IMG/VR virus record: IMGVR_UViG_3300009428_000011
Span: 1-53,852 of that record
Length of the DNA stretch: 53,852 nucleotides
Strand: one strand, 5' to 3'
Origin: a virus
Shown: piece by piece, positions 23,101 to 32,030 of the stretch
Numbering within the stretch: position 1 is the stretch's first letter
How the letters are laid out: every line of letters begins with the position of its first letter
The notes under the pieces: generated by a model
The model's database searches: none
What the model saw: only the letters and a program-made list of their open reading frames with translations
What the model was told of the DNA's origin: nothing
Translations under genes and position numbers: made by a program

Positions 23101-26100
23101 CTTGCCACCAATATTTAAGCTCGCCTTTTGTGGGCTCGTTTTCTACAAAGCGTGCAAATATTTCTTCAGCTTTAACGTCCTCGCTTGCATCCCAATAATC
23201 GTTGTTCGCATCTTTCCAGTATTTCTCAAACGCTTTACGGCCCTTGGTCTTTTTAATACGATCAATAAATTCTTGCTTAGCTTCTTTACCAATAACAGTA
23301 TCAAGGCCACCATGAGCAATAGTTTCATGCGCTAAAGTTTGTTTAAGATCCTCTATACTATCCATGTTTTCAGCAATGATATAAACAGTATTGGACATTT
23401 CACTATAAGCGCCCTTAACTGTTGCACCTTCTAAACTCATGCGCCATAGTTTTTCTGCTGTGGCGGTATCTTCAAGTATATTAACAGTGATGCCGTTGGC
23501 GCCTTTTAAGTCTTTAACAAACTGATCAGCAATACGCTGCGCTTGCTCAGTGCTGATTGATTTGCTGCTAGCTGGCTTTTTAGATTTTGACTTTGAAAAC
23601 TTAACATCGCTAGCTATTTGTACTTCTGGCGCATCGCTTGGCTTCTCAATAACGATTGCTTTAGTATTTACGTTTGTTGGGTTTAGCGAGCTTTTAAATG
23701 CGCCTTCTGGTAGCGTTTGCTGCTCTGCGTCTAAAGAATCTAGCCATGTGTTAAACTCTTTGTTTGCTTTGTTGCTTCGCTCACCTGCCATGCTAGACGT
23801 TATAGCCACAAGCTTGCCGCCTGGGTTAAGCATTTTATATGCGTGTTCAACATGCTTAATATCTTGGTCATTGCTAAATGGCGGGTTCATTACTATACGG
23901 TCGTAGCCATTTTCTGGCGCAAACTCTAAGAAGTCATTACCAACTAGGTTATGCCCCTTTTCTTGTAGTATTTCTCTAAGCTGCCCGCCCATTTCAACCA
24001 CGTCTACGGTCGCGCCTTGCTCTCTTGCTGCGTCGGCTAAAAGTCCGTTGCCTGCTGATGGTTCAAGCACACGCATGCCTGGCTCAATATCTGCCATTTC
24101 AGCAATATCGCTAGCAAGACTTTCAGGTGTTGGGAAAAAATCGTTAAATGCGTTTCTATTTCCTAACATTGTTCGCTGCAAGTCTCTTTCCATTTGACTT
24201 AGCTTGCTTGGTGCTTTACCTGTAGAGCTATTTTCGCTTAAATTCATGTACTCAATTAATGCAGTTCTAAGTGTCGGCACATTAGTAATACCCATTCTAT
24301 CTAGGCGCTTATAGTTTGCAGCGGCATCGCGTAGCATGTCGTATTGGCTAAGATTGTTTTCTATGTAATCAATATATTTAGGGATCAGGGTATCATCAAC
24401 ATCAATATAGTCTTGATCGCTCTTGCCTTTGACTAGCGCGTTCATCTTGCGACCCAGCAACACAAAGCCTTTAGTATCTTCCATATCGCGAGCAATTTCT
24501 TTTAGCCTAAATACCTTTGTGGTTTTTAAAGGCATTCTTGCGTGCTTTGCTCTTTCGGCCTTTGATACTTCGGCTTTAAATGTTCTTCTGCTGTTGCTGT
24601 CCTTATTCACTTGGCTTTCTGGCGCGCTATTAACTAGGCTTCTTGCTAGTGAGTCTAATAGCTCAACCTGCACTTTTTGAGTCGCATTTTTTAATACTAT
24701 CGTGTCCGAACCTGGTAGCTCTCGCATGATCTTAGATAGCTCAATTTCCTTTTCAGCTTTTGCGGTTGCTGATTCTGCCTCACCAAGACGTTTAATAGTG
24801 TTTGTTTTTCTATCTGCGTTTAGGGCTTCACTTGCGCGCTGCTCCGCTTTCTCAGCCATAGCTTGCAGTTTGTCCGCATTTTTCTGACTTCTCGCCTCCT
24901 GCCTTTCAGCCTGTTTCTCTGTGGTGTCTACAGTTTCACCGTTAACCCACCCACTAAATAGCTCGGCATCTTCTACAGATTTAAAGTAAAAATTACTCCG
25001 GTAGTAACCGCCACCCATTGAACGCGCAAAGGCTGCTGCTTCTTTAAATGCGTCTTTTCCAAGTCGGCTAATTACATTTACATTAAATATCTTTTCGCCT
25101 GTTTTGCCATGCACGCCCTCAGTAGGCTCGCCCAACTCAACATCGCCACCTGTTTTAAGACCTTCTTTTTCGGTTGGCTTTTCATTTTTGCTGGCCATGG
25201 TTTCACCTGCAATTAGCTTGTCGTATTCTGCTTGTTGCTCGGTAGTTAGGCTGTCTTGTCCCTGCGCTTTGATCTTCGCTTTGAAGTCATCTAGTGTTTG
25301 AGGGTTTTTAAGTTTATCTAGGTACTGATCAAATCTTTCTTTTTGCGCGTCTATTTTTGCCTTTTGCTCTTGTGAATATTCCGCGACCTGCTGATCAGTC
25401 AAAGAGTCAACATGCTTTTTAGCCTCGCTTATTTTATCCTCTAGCTTGTAAGAGTTCGTGGTAATAAACTCGCTCTGTTCGCCTATAAATCTAAAGCGCG
25501 TGAACATATCGCGGTATGCGCTATCTACCAGCTCGTCTTTTTTGGTGTCACTCCAAACATGACCGCTCACCAACCTAGTCAGTTGCTTTTTATTTAGCTT
25601 TCTAAGCTCGGCTTTTACAGAGTCTTTATTATCTGCCAGGTAATCAAGTACGCGCTTAACTTCTTGAACGCTACCAAGCTCGCCCTTACTCATTGCGTCT
25701 GTCATGCTGTCGTAAGCGTCCAAACCCGACTCGATAGGCGTTTGCTTGACTGGTGCTTGACTGGTGCTTGATTGCTCACCTCCCGTCACGGTTTCAATTT
25801 CTTTCCATAACTTACTGCGTGATCCAAGCACGCTTTTAAGCGTAGTCCCGCTATTTTTAAGTGCGCTTTCTATTTTATCTATTGCTTGTGCTGCCTCATC
25901 CCCATGAGTGCTTAAAATCCTATCCCATGCTTTTTTAGCTCTTGGCATAAACGCTGATTTGTTTAAGCCTGGGGTTTGCATTGCACCTAGCTCGTTAGCA
26001 AAATCAATGATCGATTTTTGCTTATCGCTTTCTTTTTTCCTTTGTGTTGCCGCTGCTCTTTGATCTTCATTCATTACCGCCTCAACTCTAGCGGCTATGT

Positions 26101-29100
26101 TTTTCCTTTTTGAGTCTAAGCGTTCAAGCTCTTCACTAGACTCTCTTGCTTGGCGCTCTGCTTTGCTGTTGTACTTATCAAGATCAAGGTTATCTCTACC
26201 GGTTATGGCCCATGACGGATTGTTAGCGGCCCGATTAGATTCGCGATAAATGTATGACTTACTATCTTCTAAATAACTCTCTATAACCTCTTTGGCTTTG
26301 CTCTTTCGCTCTGGCGTATCTAGCAGGCCCTTGTCGTTTAAATGTGTAAGTATAGACTCTGCACTAATCCTTAACTCTTCGTTAAAGTCTCGGCCTCTTC
26401 CTCTGTGCGTAGCCATGTTGTATTGGCGCTCTGTATCGCTATCAATTGCAGGTACGCTAACATCAACGCCAAACTTAGATGTATTAGCGTTTTGAGCGGT
26501 TGAACTATCTGGAATTTCCGGATTGTTGGATTGAGCTGTAGGCTCTTGGTCAAATAGAGTCGGCTCGCTATCTCCAAACATATCAGGGCCATTTTCTTGC
26601 TCTACGCTTTCTGGCTCTACTGCTGTTTCTTCTACTTGAAACGTATCATCAATGCCAAATTCTTTACGCAGTTCGCTGTACGCTTGTCGGTTAATACTTT
26701 CTGGTGTATCACTATTAAACTCTTGATACGTTTCAAACGATGATTCAGCTAGGGCCTTATCAATGGCTGGTTCATAACCTTCTTCAATTTTAGCCATGGC
26801 AACATCAAAGCCAGGCGAGCCTTTTTTAAGGCCCTGCTCTTTGGCTTGGCTCTGTAACCATTTGCGTTTAGTGGTTTTTAGTATTGGTGGTAGCTCGGCT
26901 GATTGTTCAGGATTAACAGCGTCTTGTTCACTATTTTCAAGTTTTTGCTCTGGAATAACACTGTTTTGTTCATTTTTAACTTCAATTTGTTCATTCGTAA
27001 CAGTCTGGCTATCCTGCGTTTCAGTGCTGGGCATTTCTTTAGCCAATGGCACTAGTTGTTCAATAGGCGCATTTAAGCGGATCACTTTTACTGGCTCGCC
27101 TTTTTCGCGGGCGGCTAGCCACTGGTGATGACCGTCGAGTACATAGTTATCATTCGATACTAATATAGAACGGTTGCCGCCTTCAAACTCCATTGCCTTT
27201 TTAACCTTGGCTGGTGAAAACTCTTGCTGCGTTGGCTTTAATGACTGTGCTGGCACTTCATCTTTTTCACTGTCGATGTCACGCGCTTTCATAAAATTAA
27301 CCATAGCGCCACGGCTCTCAGCTTTGACTTGTGGCATTTCTGAACGTGGTATATTTTTGGTGCCGCTCTCCTTGGTAAAAGATTGCCATTCATCATCAAT
27401 CATTTCACCTGCGATATTCTTACCTTCTTCGCTACTCACTTGTTCCGCGTCTACGTTTAACGATAACGCTTCACCTTCTTGTTGGGCTGGTTGCGCTTGA
27501 TCGCCCTGTTCATTTTGCGCAACCGTATCAGTTTCAGGGCTTTGCTCCGCTGCTGCCTGTTCTGAATCTTGCTTAGTGCCATCATCGCCTTTAATCGTCC
27601 AGCCAAAACCATTATCAAAACTTACTGCTTTTGTTTTGTGGCCGGCTCTGCGTGCTGCTCGCGCTTCTTTACTTAATAGCGCATCGCGTTTGGTTTTAAA
27701 TGCTTCACCATTTTTAGCCACGTTAACGCCGCTTTCGTTACCAGCAAAGATAATATCTTTTTGTGGTAATAAGTTTTGCGAGTCTTTACCGGCTTGCTTA
27801 ACCTGCTCTGCTGCGCGCTGCTGTGGTCGGCCATCTTCACCAAAAATAATATCTTTTTGTGCAATGCCTTTAGGCTGTGACTCAAGATCCGCTTGTGCTT
27901 GCTCGCGCATTTCACGGTTTTTAGTTTGCTCTGTTGTTGGCAGCTTGCCTTGCTCTGGTATTACTTGGCCGTCTATTGGTGCGTTTTCTATGCCTTGTGC
28001 GTTTTTAGCGTCTGGACCTAATAGCTCGCCTTCGTGCTGATACTTTATAGGACTAAAGCGATCCTCTGGCGTTGGTGACTTGTCAAACGCTGCCGCTTTT
28101 ACTCGCTCGTCTACAGTAGGTGCGTTGTTGCCTGCTTCTAAGTCTCTTAGCGACTGTTGCGCTGGGCTTGTAAGCATATCACCATACTGGCCGGCTGCTT
28201 TTGCTGTCTGGTCAAAGCCTGCTTGTCTTGCGGCTGTTGGCGCATCGTAATCAATATCATCATTTTTAAATACAGGCGTTTCGGTATCTTCTGGTATTGT
28301 TTGCGCTTGCTCTGTTTCTTGTGATCCCGGCTGATTTTGTTGGGCTGCGGCTGTAAACAAAGGATCATCAATGCCGAATTTTTCTTTCATTGTACGGGCA
28401 ACAATTGCTGACGCTTCAACCTCTGTAAAACCTTGCTTAATGGCTGAGTCGTATTGCTGCTTTTTAACTGTTTCAATGGCTTCTTCTGGTGCTGCGCCTG
28501 CTTCTACAAGCTGATCAACACCTTCCTTAACGGCTTCTGCTGATTTTTGCTGATAACCCATAGCCTTTTGCGCCGTTTCTGAGCCGGTACGCATAACGCC
28601 ACCAACCAAGAGGCCACCAACAAAGGCTTCGTCTAGCCCTTCAAATTCATCAACGCTTTTGCCAGCACCCCATTGCGCTAGTGCTTCTTGCCCTGTCTCA
28701 GTTAAACCCTCTGCGCCTGCGCCTTTCAGTATGCGCTTAGCAAAGGTTGGATCGCGTACCGCTTCGACCAGCTCACCACGGCCCATGCGTTTAGCCGTTT
28801 CGACTACGCCATCTTTTAAAATGTCTTTACCAAGTTGGCCCATGCTAACTTTGATACCTAAACGCTCAAGTAACATTTGCCCGGCACCGGACGCAACCGC
28901 TTTAACTTCGTCTTTTTCGCCTTCTGGTTGTTTCTCGTAAGCTTCGTTAGCTAAGCCGCCCGCCATACCAAACGCACCAACACCGGTAGCCGCACCCGCC
29001 ATGTAGGGCAGTGAGCCCGCAACTAGTTCGCCTGTGTAGCTACCTAAATCGCTGAGGCTTTCAATGTCCTTATATGATTTTACTGTCGGCTCGTACTGCT

Positions 29101-29371
29101 CTTGCTCTTTAACGTTACGATCAATGCCTTCTTGAGCCCACTGCGATAACGCTCCGCCTTGACCTATTGCACGACCTATAGCACCCGTTTGTTCTTCCTC
29201 TGGCACTCCAACGTCAGTAAAGCCCTTAACGGCTCGGTACCCAATCTCTTGTAACTTATCAACACCTGCCCCTAGTGCTGCAGACATACCTCCTTCAGCT
29301 TCTGGCTTTGCAAAGGGATCGATAAATTCAATTTCTTTATTAGTAAATGGGTCTAATATTTTATTGGCCAT
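20168..29371 (-). CDS. Giant polyvalent ejection protein (3067 residues)
   Basis: The last gene of the late operon. Approximate domains: 1-280, Gly/Ala-rich partly hydrophobic region (SYTGELVAGSLPYMAGAATG), plausibly membrane-active; 480-630, short DNA-repeat-like motifs including QKDIIF twice; about 715-780, ParB-like nuclease/CTPase fold (ILVSNDNYVLDGHHQWLAAR); about 1150-1720, helical linkers; about 1745-1880, N6-adenine methyltransferase with SAM loop EPSAGNG and catalytic NPPF; about 1930-2110, zincin-like peptidase with AHETIAHGGL (HExxxH type); 2150-3067, long helical region with LPD-like segments and LSRFPLAGTFVSFPAEVIRT. Such polyvalent proteins enter the host with DNA and protect it. 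It follows the ejection cassette. Enzyme activity is inferred from motifs. Confidence 0.85.
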   Translation of the reverse strand: MANKILDPFTNKEIEFIDPFAKPEAEGGMSAALGAGVDKLQEIGYRAVKGFTDVGVPEEEQTGAIGRAIGQGGALSQWAQEGIDRNVKEQEQYEPTVKSYKDIESLSDLGSYTGELVAGSLPYMAGAATGVGAFGMAGGLANEAYEKQPEGEKDEVKAVASGAGQMLLERLGIKVSMGQLGKDILKDGVVETAKRMGRGELVEAVRDPTFAKRILKGAGAEGLTETGQEALAQWGAGKSVDEFEGLDEAFVGGLLVGGVMRTGSETAQKAMGYQQKSAEAVKEGVDQLVEAGAAPEEAIETVKKQQYDSAIKQGFTEVEASAIVARTMKEKFGIDDPLFTAAAQQNQPGSQETEQAQTIPEDTETPVFKNDDIDYDAPTAARQAGFDQTAKAAGQYGDMLTSPAQQSLRDLEAGNNAPTVDERVKAAAFDKSPTPEDRFSPIKYQHEGELLGPDAKNAQGIENAPIDGQVIPEQGKLPTTEQTKNREMREQAQADLESQPKGIAQKDIIFGEDGRPQQRAAEQVKQAGKDSQNLLPQKDIIFAGNESGVNVAKNGEAFKTKRDALLSKEARAARRAGHKTKAVSFDNGFGWTIKGDDGTKQDSEQAAAEQSPETDTVAQNEQGDQAQPAQQEGEALSLNVDAEQVSSEEGKNIAGEMIDDEWQSFTKESGTKNIPRSEMPQVKAESRGAMVNFMKARDIDSEKDEVPAQSLKPTQQEFSPAKVKKAMEFEGGNRSILVSNDNYVLDGHHQWLAAREKGEPVKVIRLNAPIEQLVPLAKEMPSTETQDSQTVTNEQIEVKNEQNSVIPEQKLENSEQDAVNPEQSAELPPILKTTKRKWLQSQAKEQGLKKGSPGFDVAMAKIEEGYEPAIDKALAESSFETYQEFNSDTPESINRQAYSELRKEFGIDDTFQVEETAVEPESVEQENGPDMFGDSEPTLFDQEPTAQSNNPEIPDSSTAQNANTSKFGVDVSVPAIDSDTERQYNMATHRGRGRDFNEELRISAESILTHLNDKGLLDTPERKSKAKEVIESYLEDSKSYIYRESNRAANNPSWAITGRDNLDLDKYNSKAERQARESSEELERLDSKRKNIAARVEAVMNEDQRAAATQRKKESDKQKSIIDFANELGAMQTPGLNKSAFMPRAKKAWDRILSTHGDEAAQAIDKIESALKNSGTTLKSVLGSRSKLWKEIETVTGGEQSSTSQAPVKQTPIESGLDAYDSMTDAMSKGELGSVQEVKRVLDYLADNKDSVKAELRKLNKKQLTRLVSGHVWSDTKKDELVDSAYRDMFTRFRFIGEQSEFITTNSYKLEDKISEAKKHVDSLTDQQVAEYSQEQKAKIDAQKERFDQYLDKLKNPQTLDDFKAKIKAQGQDSLTTEQQAEYDKLIAGETMASKNEKPTEKEGLKTGGDVELGEPTEGVHGKTGEKIFNVNVISRLGKDAFKEAAAFARSMGGGYYRSNFYFKSVEDAELFSGWVNGETVDTTEKQAERQEARSQKNADKLQAMAEKAEQRASEALNADRKTNTIKRLGEAESATAKAEKEIELSKIMRELPGSDTIVLKNATQKVQVELLDSLARSLVNSAPESQVNKDSNSRRTFKAEVSKAERAKHARMPLKTTKVFRLKEIARDMEDTKGFVLLGRKMNALVKGKSDQDYIDVDDTLIPKYIDYIENNLSQYDMLRDAAANYKRLDRMGITNVPTLRTALIEYMNLSENSSTGKAPSKLSQMERDLQRTMLGNRNAFNDFFPTPESLASDIAEMADIEPGMRVLEPSAGNGLLADAAREQGATVDVVEMGGQLREILQEKGHNLVGNDFLEFAPENGYDRIVMNPPFSNDQDIKHVEHAYKMLNPGGKLVAITSSMAGERSNKANKEFNTWLDSLDAEQQTLPEGAFKSSLNPTNVNTKAIVIEKPSDAPEVQIASDVKFSKSKSKKPASSKSISTEQAQRIADQFVKDLKGANGITVNILEDTATAEKLWRMSLEGATVKGAYSEMSNTVYIIAENMDSIEDLKQTLAHETIAHGGLDTVIGKEAKQEFIDRIKKTKGRKAFEKYWKDANNDYWDASEDVKAEEIFARFVENEPTKGELKYWWQALKRFIRAQLDKVGLAYSEDTELTAMREMLESIVKGFKAQRESMAGSEAEIAYSQSDKKFSRTANNDTSPAPNKIAESVKKAFNRDRFEKSSVPEWEALNAQLRETDKTAGDKIKRQLSRWFMPGGNLPETVQQAKRGRDRDVAVHEFDVSMLVGKLNSAMKAAKINPDRLADDQWTKYHQFLIGENDGKALNQSERDTLILMREHIDGLTKDYVASVNNKLQQRVAEDGDIDPKESARLEKMLGNMGKYLNRSYKAFDDPKWFEKIPTKVIDDARAYLMQQYEKDGATAKEAQQKAQVTMNEMVKTSTAYDSLGSFIAESKLGSKDLSTLIPRKDISPEIRALLGEYADPRINYAKSVSKMSAMIANDKLLSTIRDMGINNFIFEKDSRPPNATVQLAGEASEVYAPLNGMWTTPEIKEAFEDAMGGERGEGWLDKAIQINGFIKFGKTVLSPTTAMRNVMSAYFFTVANGHFNQKYMKQAVAAFNAQVKEKVTDGESDYIKRLIKLGVLYDSANAGDIVKVMTDGKINQMLEGKSGAAFENLRWLTAKATGFYRFGDDFWKIVGFENEKAALVRTGMKEGEAEALAAERIQNTYPTYSRVGKAGAWLSRFPLAGTFVSFPAEVIRTTGNMMKLAASEIKSDNPKIREMGAKRIVGMSLASGGMFALSALSAAMFGVTDDEEEALRDLAPPWQKNSTFIYAGRDSDNNLRYFDMSFLDPYAYWKRPIEAMMRDQPVNEAIASSLSDMVSPFLGTDISTGKILEVVSNKKQSGGQVYKENDTAIRKSADIAGHLALGLAPGAVNNAWRIGMAATDVKRSTGKPYSLSDEMLALAGFRSSTFDPKVGLYYRTFDFNSAIAEARKELSGVLRDPNKVSDDEISAAKERAKTKQEQAFKQMSRLIKAAQTGGASRRQVMQILLLAGISKRNVGFLLREQVPPVNLSDRSFESAVKRAQLIMDNESAREVRSRFNRIIKND

Positions 29372-30626
29372 TTGATAAGTACCCTTGTTGGATAGCTATT
29401 TGCGTAGCTTGTTGTTCAGTAAGATTTTTGTTGACTTCCATAAATTTATTGATAACACCGCTTGCATCGACACCATCTATCTTGCTTATATATTTAGCTT
29501 TATTTTTTCCATTTCCTGCCTCTGGCGGTTCTTCTATGGCTTTTTTGCCATATATCTCACCTAGCTTATTCTTGCGCTGCTCAAATTGGCTCCTAACTGC
29601 CGCTATCGCTTCCTTTTTATCCGCTTCTTCACTTGAGTCTTTTTCAGGTTTTCCATAGTTGTATTCTATTTCAGCAAGCGCACTAGATTCGTCCTCGATT
29701 ATTTTTACCCTTGCCTTTCGGTACTCGGACTCTTGAGGGGCTTCTTTTTGCTGTACGCTTCTTCTTCCAAAGTTTGCAGCAACTTCGGTCCCCATTTTGT
29801 CCCAATATTCAGGGCGCTCTATCATATCTGCCATCATTGCGCGTGTTTTGATGGTGCCAACCAACTCTTTAGGCGTGTAAGTCATTACAGGATCGTCGCC
29901 CTCAGACGTTCGCCCCTTAGTCATTGGCTTGATTTCTTTTGCGCCATTTTCATAGGTAACTTGTAACGCCAGGGCTACGCTTCCATCTTCACGTTCAGCC
30001 GGCACAAAGCCAGCAAAATCCACGCTCGCAATTTTTGACTTAACGGTTTCGTCATACTGCCCAACGGATGAATTTATCTTGTCTTTAAATACACCGTTAA
30101 ATAATTTAATTGTTTCAGGCGAGTTGGCTTCGGCCATATTTCCGCTTTTGATAACGGTATCAAGCTTTGTGCTTAATCCTTTTACCGCTTCACGATATTC
30201 AGGCTTCATGTAAGTACGCGGGTCCATGCCTTTATTGCGTGAAAGTACATCGTTTAAATCTTCAGGTATCTGGCCTGTTTCTCTGAATGACTGCCACGCT
30301 ACAGGTATTGCCTGCTGATCTTTTTGCCACTGCGCCTGTTGTGATTGAAAATTTTGTTGCCACTGCCTTTGCTGTTTGTTTGCGTCTAGCGTTTCGTTGC
30401 GATAATCGTTAGCTGATTGCGCTTGGCTTTCACGCCATTTAACGTCCTGCTCGCGATTTTGAACGCGCTCATTATCAAGTTGTGATTGTCTATCTAGTCC
30501 ATCTTGATAACGCTGATCGTTTCGCTTATCCATATCAGCAAGGCGAGCTTTATTGTCCTTGCGTGCTTGATGGCGCTCCATCATTTCAAAGCCCTTTAAC
30601 GCCCCGTCTACAAATGCGCCTGCCAT
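29361..30626 (-). CDS. Coiled-coil internal virion (ejection) protein
   Basis: 421 residues, overlapping the start of the giant gene by 11 bases. Residues about 15-125 are an uninterrupted Gln/Arg/Asp-rich helix (QARKDNKARLADMDKRNDQR). The middle is mixed, and the C-terminal third is again helical and charged. There is no signal peptide. The long N-terminal coiled coil and its place between a glycine-zipper protein and the giant protein are typical of podovirus ejection proteins (P22 gp16/gp20- or T7 gp15-like in role, not in sequence). Confidence 0.68.
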   Translation of the reverse strand: MAGAFVDGALKGFEMMERHQARKDNKARLADMDKRNDQRYQDGLDRQSQLDNERVQNREQDVKWRESQAQSANDYRNETLDANKQQRQWQQNFQSQQAQWQKDQQAIPVAWQSFRETGQIPEDLNDVLSRNKGMDPRTYMKPEYREAVKGLSTKLDTVIKSGNMAEANSPETIKLFNGVFKDKINSSVGQYDETVKSKIASVDFAGFVPAEREDGSVALALQVTYENGAKEIKPMTKGRTSEGDDPVMTYTPKELVGTIKTRAMMADMIERPEYWDKMGTEVAANFGRRSVQQKEAPQESEYRKARVKIIEDESSALAEIEYNYGKPEKDSSEEADKKEAIAAVRSQFEQRKNKLGEIYGKKAIEEPPEAGNGKNKAKYISKIDGVDASGVINKFMEVNKNLTEQQATQIAIQQGYLSNGQ

Positions 30627-30636
30627 ACATTACCCC

Positions 30637-30894
30637 TTAAAGTGAACCAGCAACTAAACCAATAGCGCCGCCTATAGCTGCACCCCAAGGCCCGCCAACC
30701 GAACCAGCTTGCGCACCTGCCATCCAGCCAACCATGGCACCGGTGCCAGCACCGCTAATTTGTGAGCTTTTTTGCTGCTGCTTTAGGTTTTCGTTAGTCA
30801 TATCGCGGTTTTGCTCCATATCAGATAGAGATTTAAGCGAGCCTGTGGCCTTGTTTTTTGTACTTTGACCTGCTTGCAGTATTGAATAAGCCAT
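30637..30894 (-). CDS. Glycine-zipper ejection protein
   Basis: 85 residues. The N-terminal 45 residues are polar and helical. Residues about 47-85 are a glycine zipper (GAGTGAMVGWMAGAQAGSVG then GAAIGGAIGLVAGSL), a motif that inserts in membranes as packed helices. In podoviruses small glycine-zipper proteins help form the DNA path across the cell envelope. Encoded immediately before the coiled-coil ejection protein; its start overlaps the preceding stop by one base. Confidence 0.7.
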   Translation of the reverse strand: MAYSILQAGQSTKNKATGSLKSLSDMEQNRDMTNENLKQQQKSSQISGAGTGAMVGWMAGAQAGSVGGPWGAAIGGAIGLVAGSL

Positions 30895-31328
30895 TATTTA
30901 CCACCTATATCAGCTAGAGACTTAGGCGCGCCGCCTTGCCCCGTTAGAATTGAGTTTTGCAAATCGTCTACTGACTCGCGTGTTTCGTTGTTTACAGAGG
31001 CCGTTGTTAGGCTTTTTAATAAACCTGTATTGGCGCTGCTTTGCTTTGTTTCATCTGGCGTTAAACCGTATCGCCCCAAGCGTTGCGACTCGGCCACTTT
31101 CGATTGATTGAAAGAAGTGCTTATATTTTTTTCATTGCGCGCCATCTGTTCATTTAGCAACTTGTCGCTTGTCGCTAGGCCAAACAATTCCTCCTGGACC
31201 GGTAAGAAGCGCGTTTTATAATCTTCAAATTGCTGGCGAGTTAGATCGGCTAAGGCGTTTTGATATTTATCGGTTCTAATGCTTGAGCTATCAACACTGT
31301 AAATATCGTAATCAAAATCATCTTCCAT
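30894..31328 (-). CDS. Internal virion protein, paralogue of the next gene upstream
   Basis: 144 residues. The layout FEDYKTRFLPVQEELFGLAT, then NISTSFNQSKVAESQRLGRYG followed by LTPDE, matches the 211-residue protein at 31390-32025 (WAYYQDSIVPFENQVIDEA ... LSSMEANGINP). Both share a helix with (Y)xxxxxP, a Phe-Ser helix and an (R/N)-G-(L/I)-xP turn, and end in a Gly-rich tail. They look like diverged copies of one structural protein. AGGAGA gives the ribosome site. Virion location is inferred from the cassette. Confidence 0.62.
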   Translation of the reverse strand: MEDDFDYDIYSVDSSSIRTDKYQNALADLTRQQFEDYKTRFLPVQEELFGLATSDKLLNEQMARNEKNISTSFNQSKVAESQRLGRYGLTPDETKQSSANTGLLKSLTTASVNNETRESVDDLQNSILTGQGGAPKSLADIGGK

Positions 31329-31337
31329 AGATTTCTC

Positions 31338-31388
31338 CTATGTAGTCCAGTTGTTGGGGTCGTTATTGCTTGCTAAGTTGAAACTCAT
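31338..31388 (-). CDS. 16-residue micro-ORF between ejection genes
   Basis: MSFNLASNNDPNNWTT, whose stop lies just before the AGGAGA of the next gene. It starts 1 base after the upstream stop. It may only keep ribosomes moving through the 61-base gap; there is no other evidence for a product. Confidence 0.22.
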   Translation of the reverse strand: MSFNLASNNDPNNWTT

Positions 31389-31389
31389 A

Positions 31390-32025
31390 TTAACCGCCTC
31401 CCATTAGTGATTTATTTACATCGCTTGGCGTTGCTGCGTTAGCATTGATCACTGGGTCTGGCTTTGGAGGTGGTAAGTTTTTATAATAACTACCTGCGGC
31501 ACCAGCCAGCGCACCCGCAGCGCCAATTATTGAGTCACTTTGGGCTCTGCTGTTTGCTGCATCATTAAACGCTTTTCGTTGTGAGCTGCCGGCAATATCG
31601 CTTAGCGTTGCTGTCGCTTCCTGTGACTGCCCTTGCCCCATAGCCATTACATTTGCCATCTTGCCTGTGTAGCGCTCCTGCCCCGCAACTTGTGAACTTG
31701 ATTTTGCATCGCTTGTTACTGACGCTTCGTTGTCGGCCATATCACTAACAACGTTTTTGAACTTGCCGCTATTTGGGTTTATGCCGTTCGCTTCCATACT
31801 TGAAAGTGCGTTATTACTGGCATCTGAAAAGGATTTTTTATAACCAAGATTTGTATTCTCGGCTATGTCATCGTAAACGCTTGCGTCATTGGCTTGCTTT
31901 GCTTCGTCAATAACTTGGTTTTCAAACGGTACAATGCTGTCTTGGTAGTAAGCCCATTCTTCGCCGTATACTTTGGCAAGCTCTTTTTCGTACTCTGTTT
32001 CTTTGACTTTGTTGGACTTACCCAT
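31390..32025 (-). CDS. Internal virion protein
   Basis: 211 residues from the ATG at 32025, preceded by AGGGG. A frame beginning 30 bases earlier would overlap the upstream gene's end without a site. The sequence is helical and Ser/Ala/Asn-rich with a C-terminal Ala/Gly helix (IIGAAGALAGAAGSYYK) that could be membrane-seeking. It is a longer paralogue of the protein at 30894-31328. It is the first of the ejection cassette after the GNAT-like gene. Confidence 0.62.
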   Translation of the reverse strand: MGKSNKVKETEYEKELAKVYGEEWAYYQDSIVPFENQVIDEAKQANDASVYDDIAENTNLGYKKSFSDASNNALSSMEANGINPNSGKFKNVVSDMADNEASVTSDAKSSSQVAGQERYTGKMANVMAMGQGQSQEATATLSDIAGSSQRKAFNDAANSRAQSDSIIGAAGALAGAAGSYYKNLPPPKPDPVINANAATPSDVNKSLMGGG

Positions 32026-32030
32026 GAATG

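Noticed and set aside
27576-28040. 154-codon open frame on the plus strand inside the giant gene
   Set aside because: It is antisense to a continuous 3067-codon gene, has no ribosome site or operon context and reads as low-complexity Ser/Ala/Leu. Several similar frames there (for example 23550-23906, 21690-22040) fail the same way.
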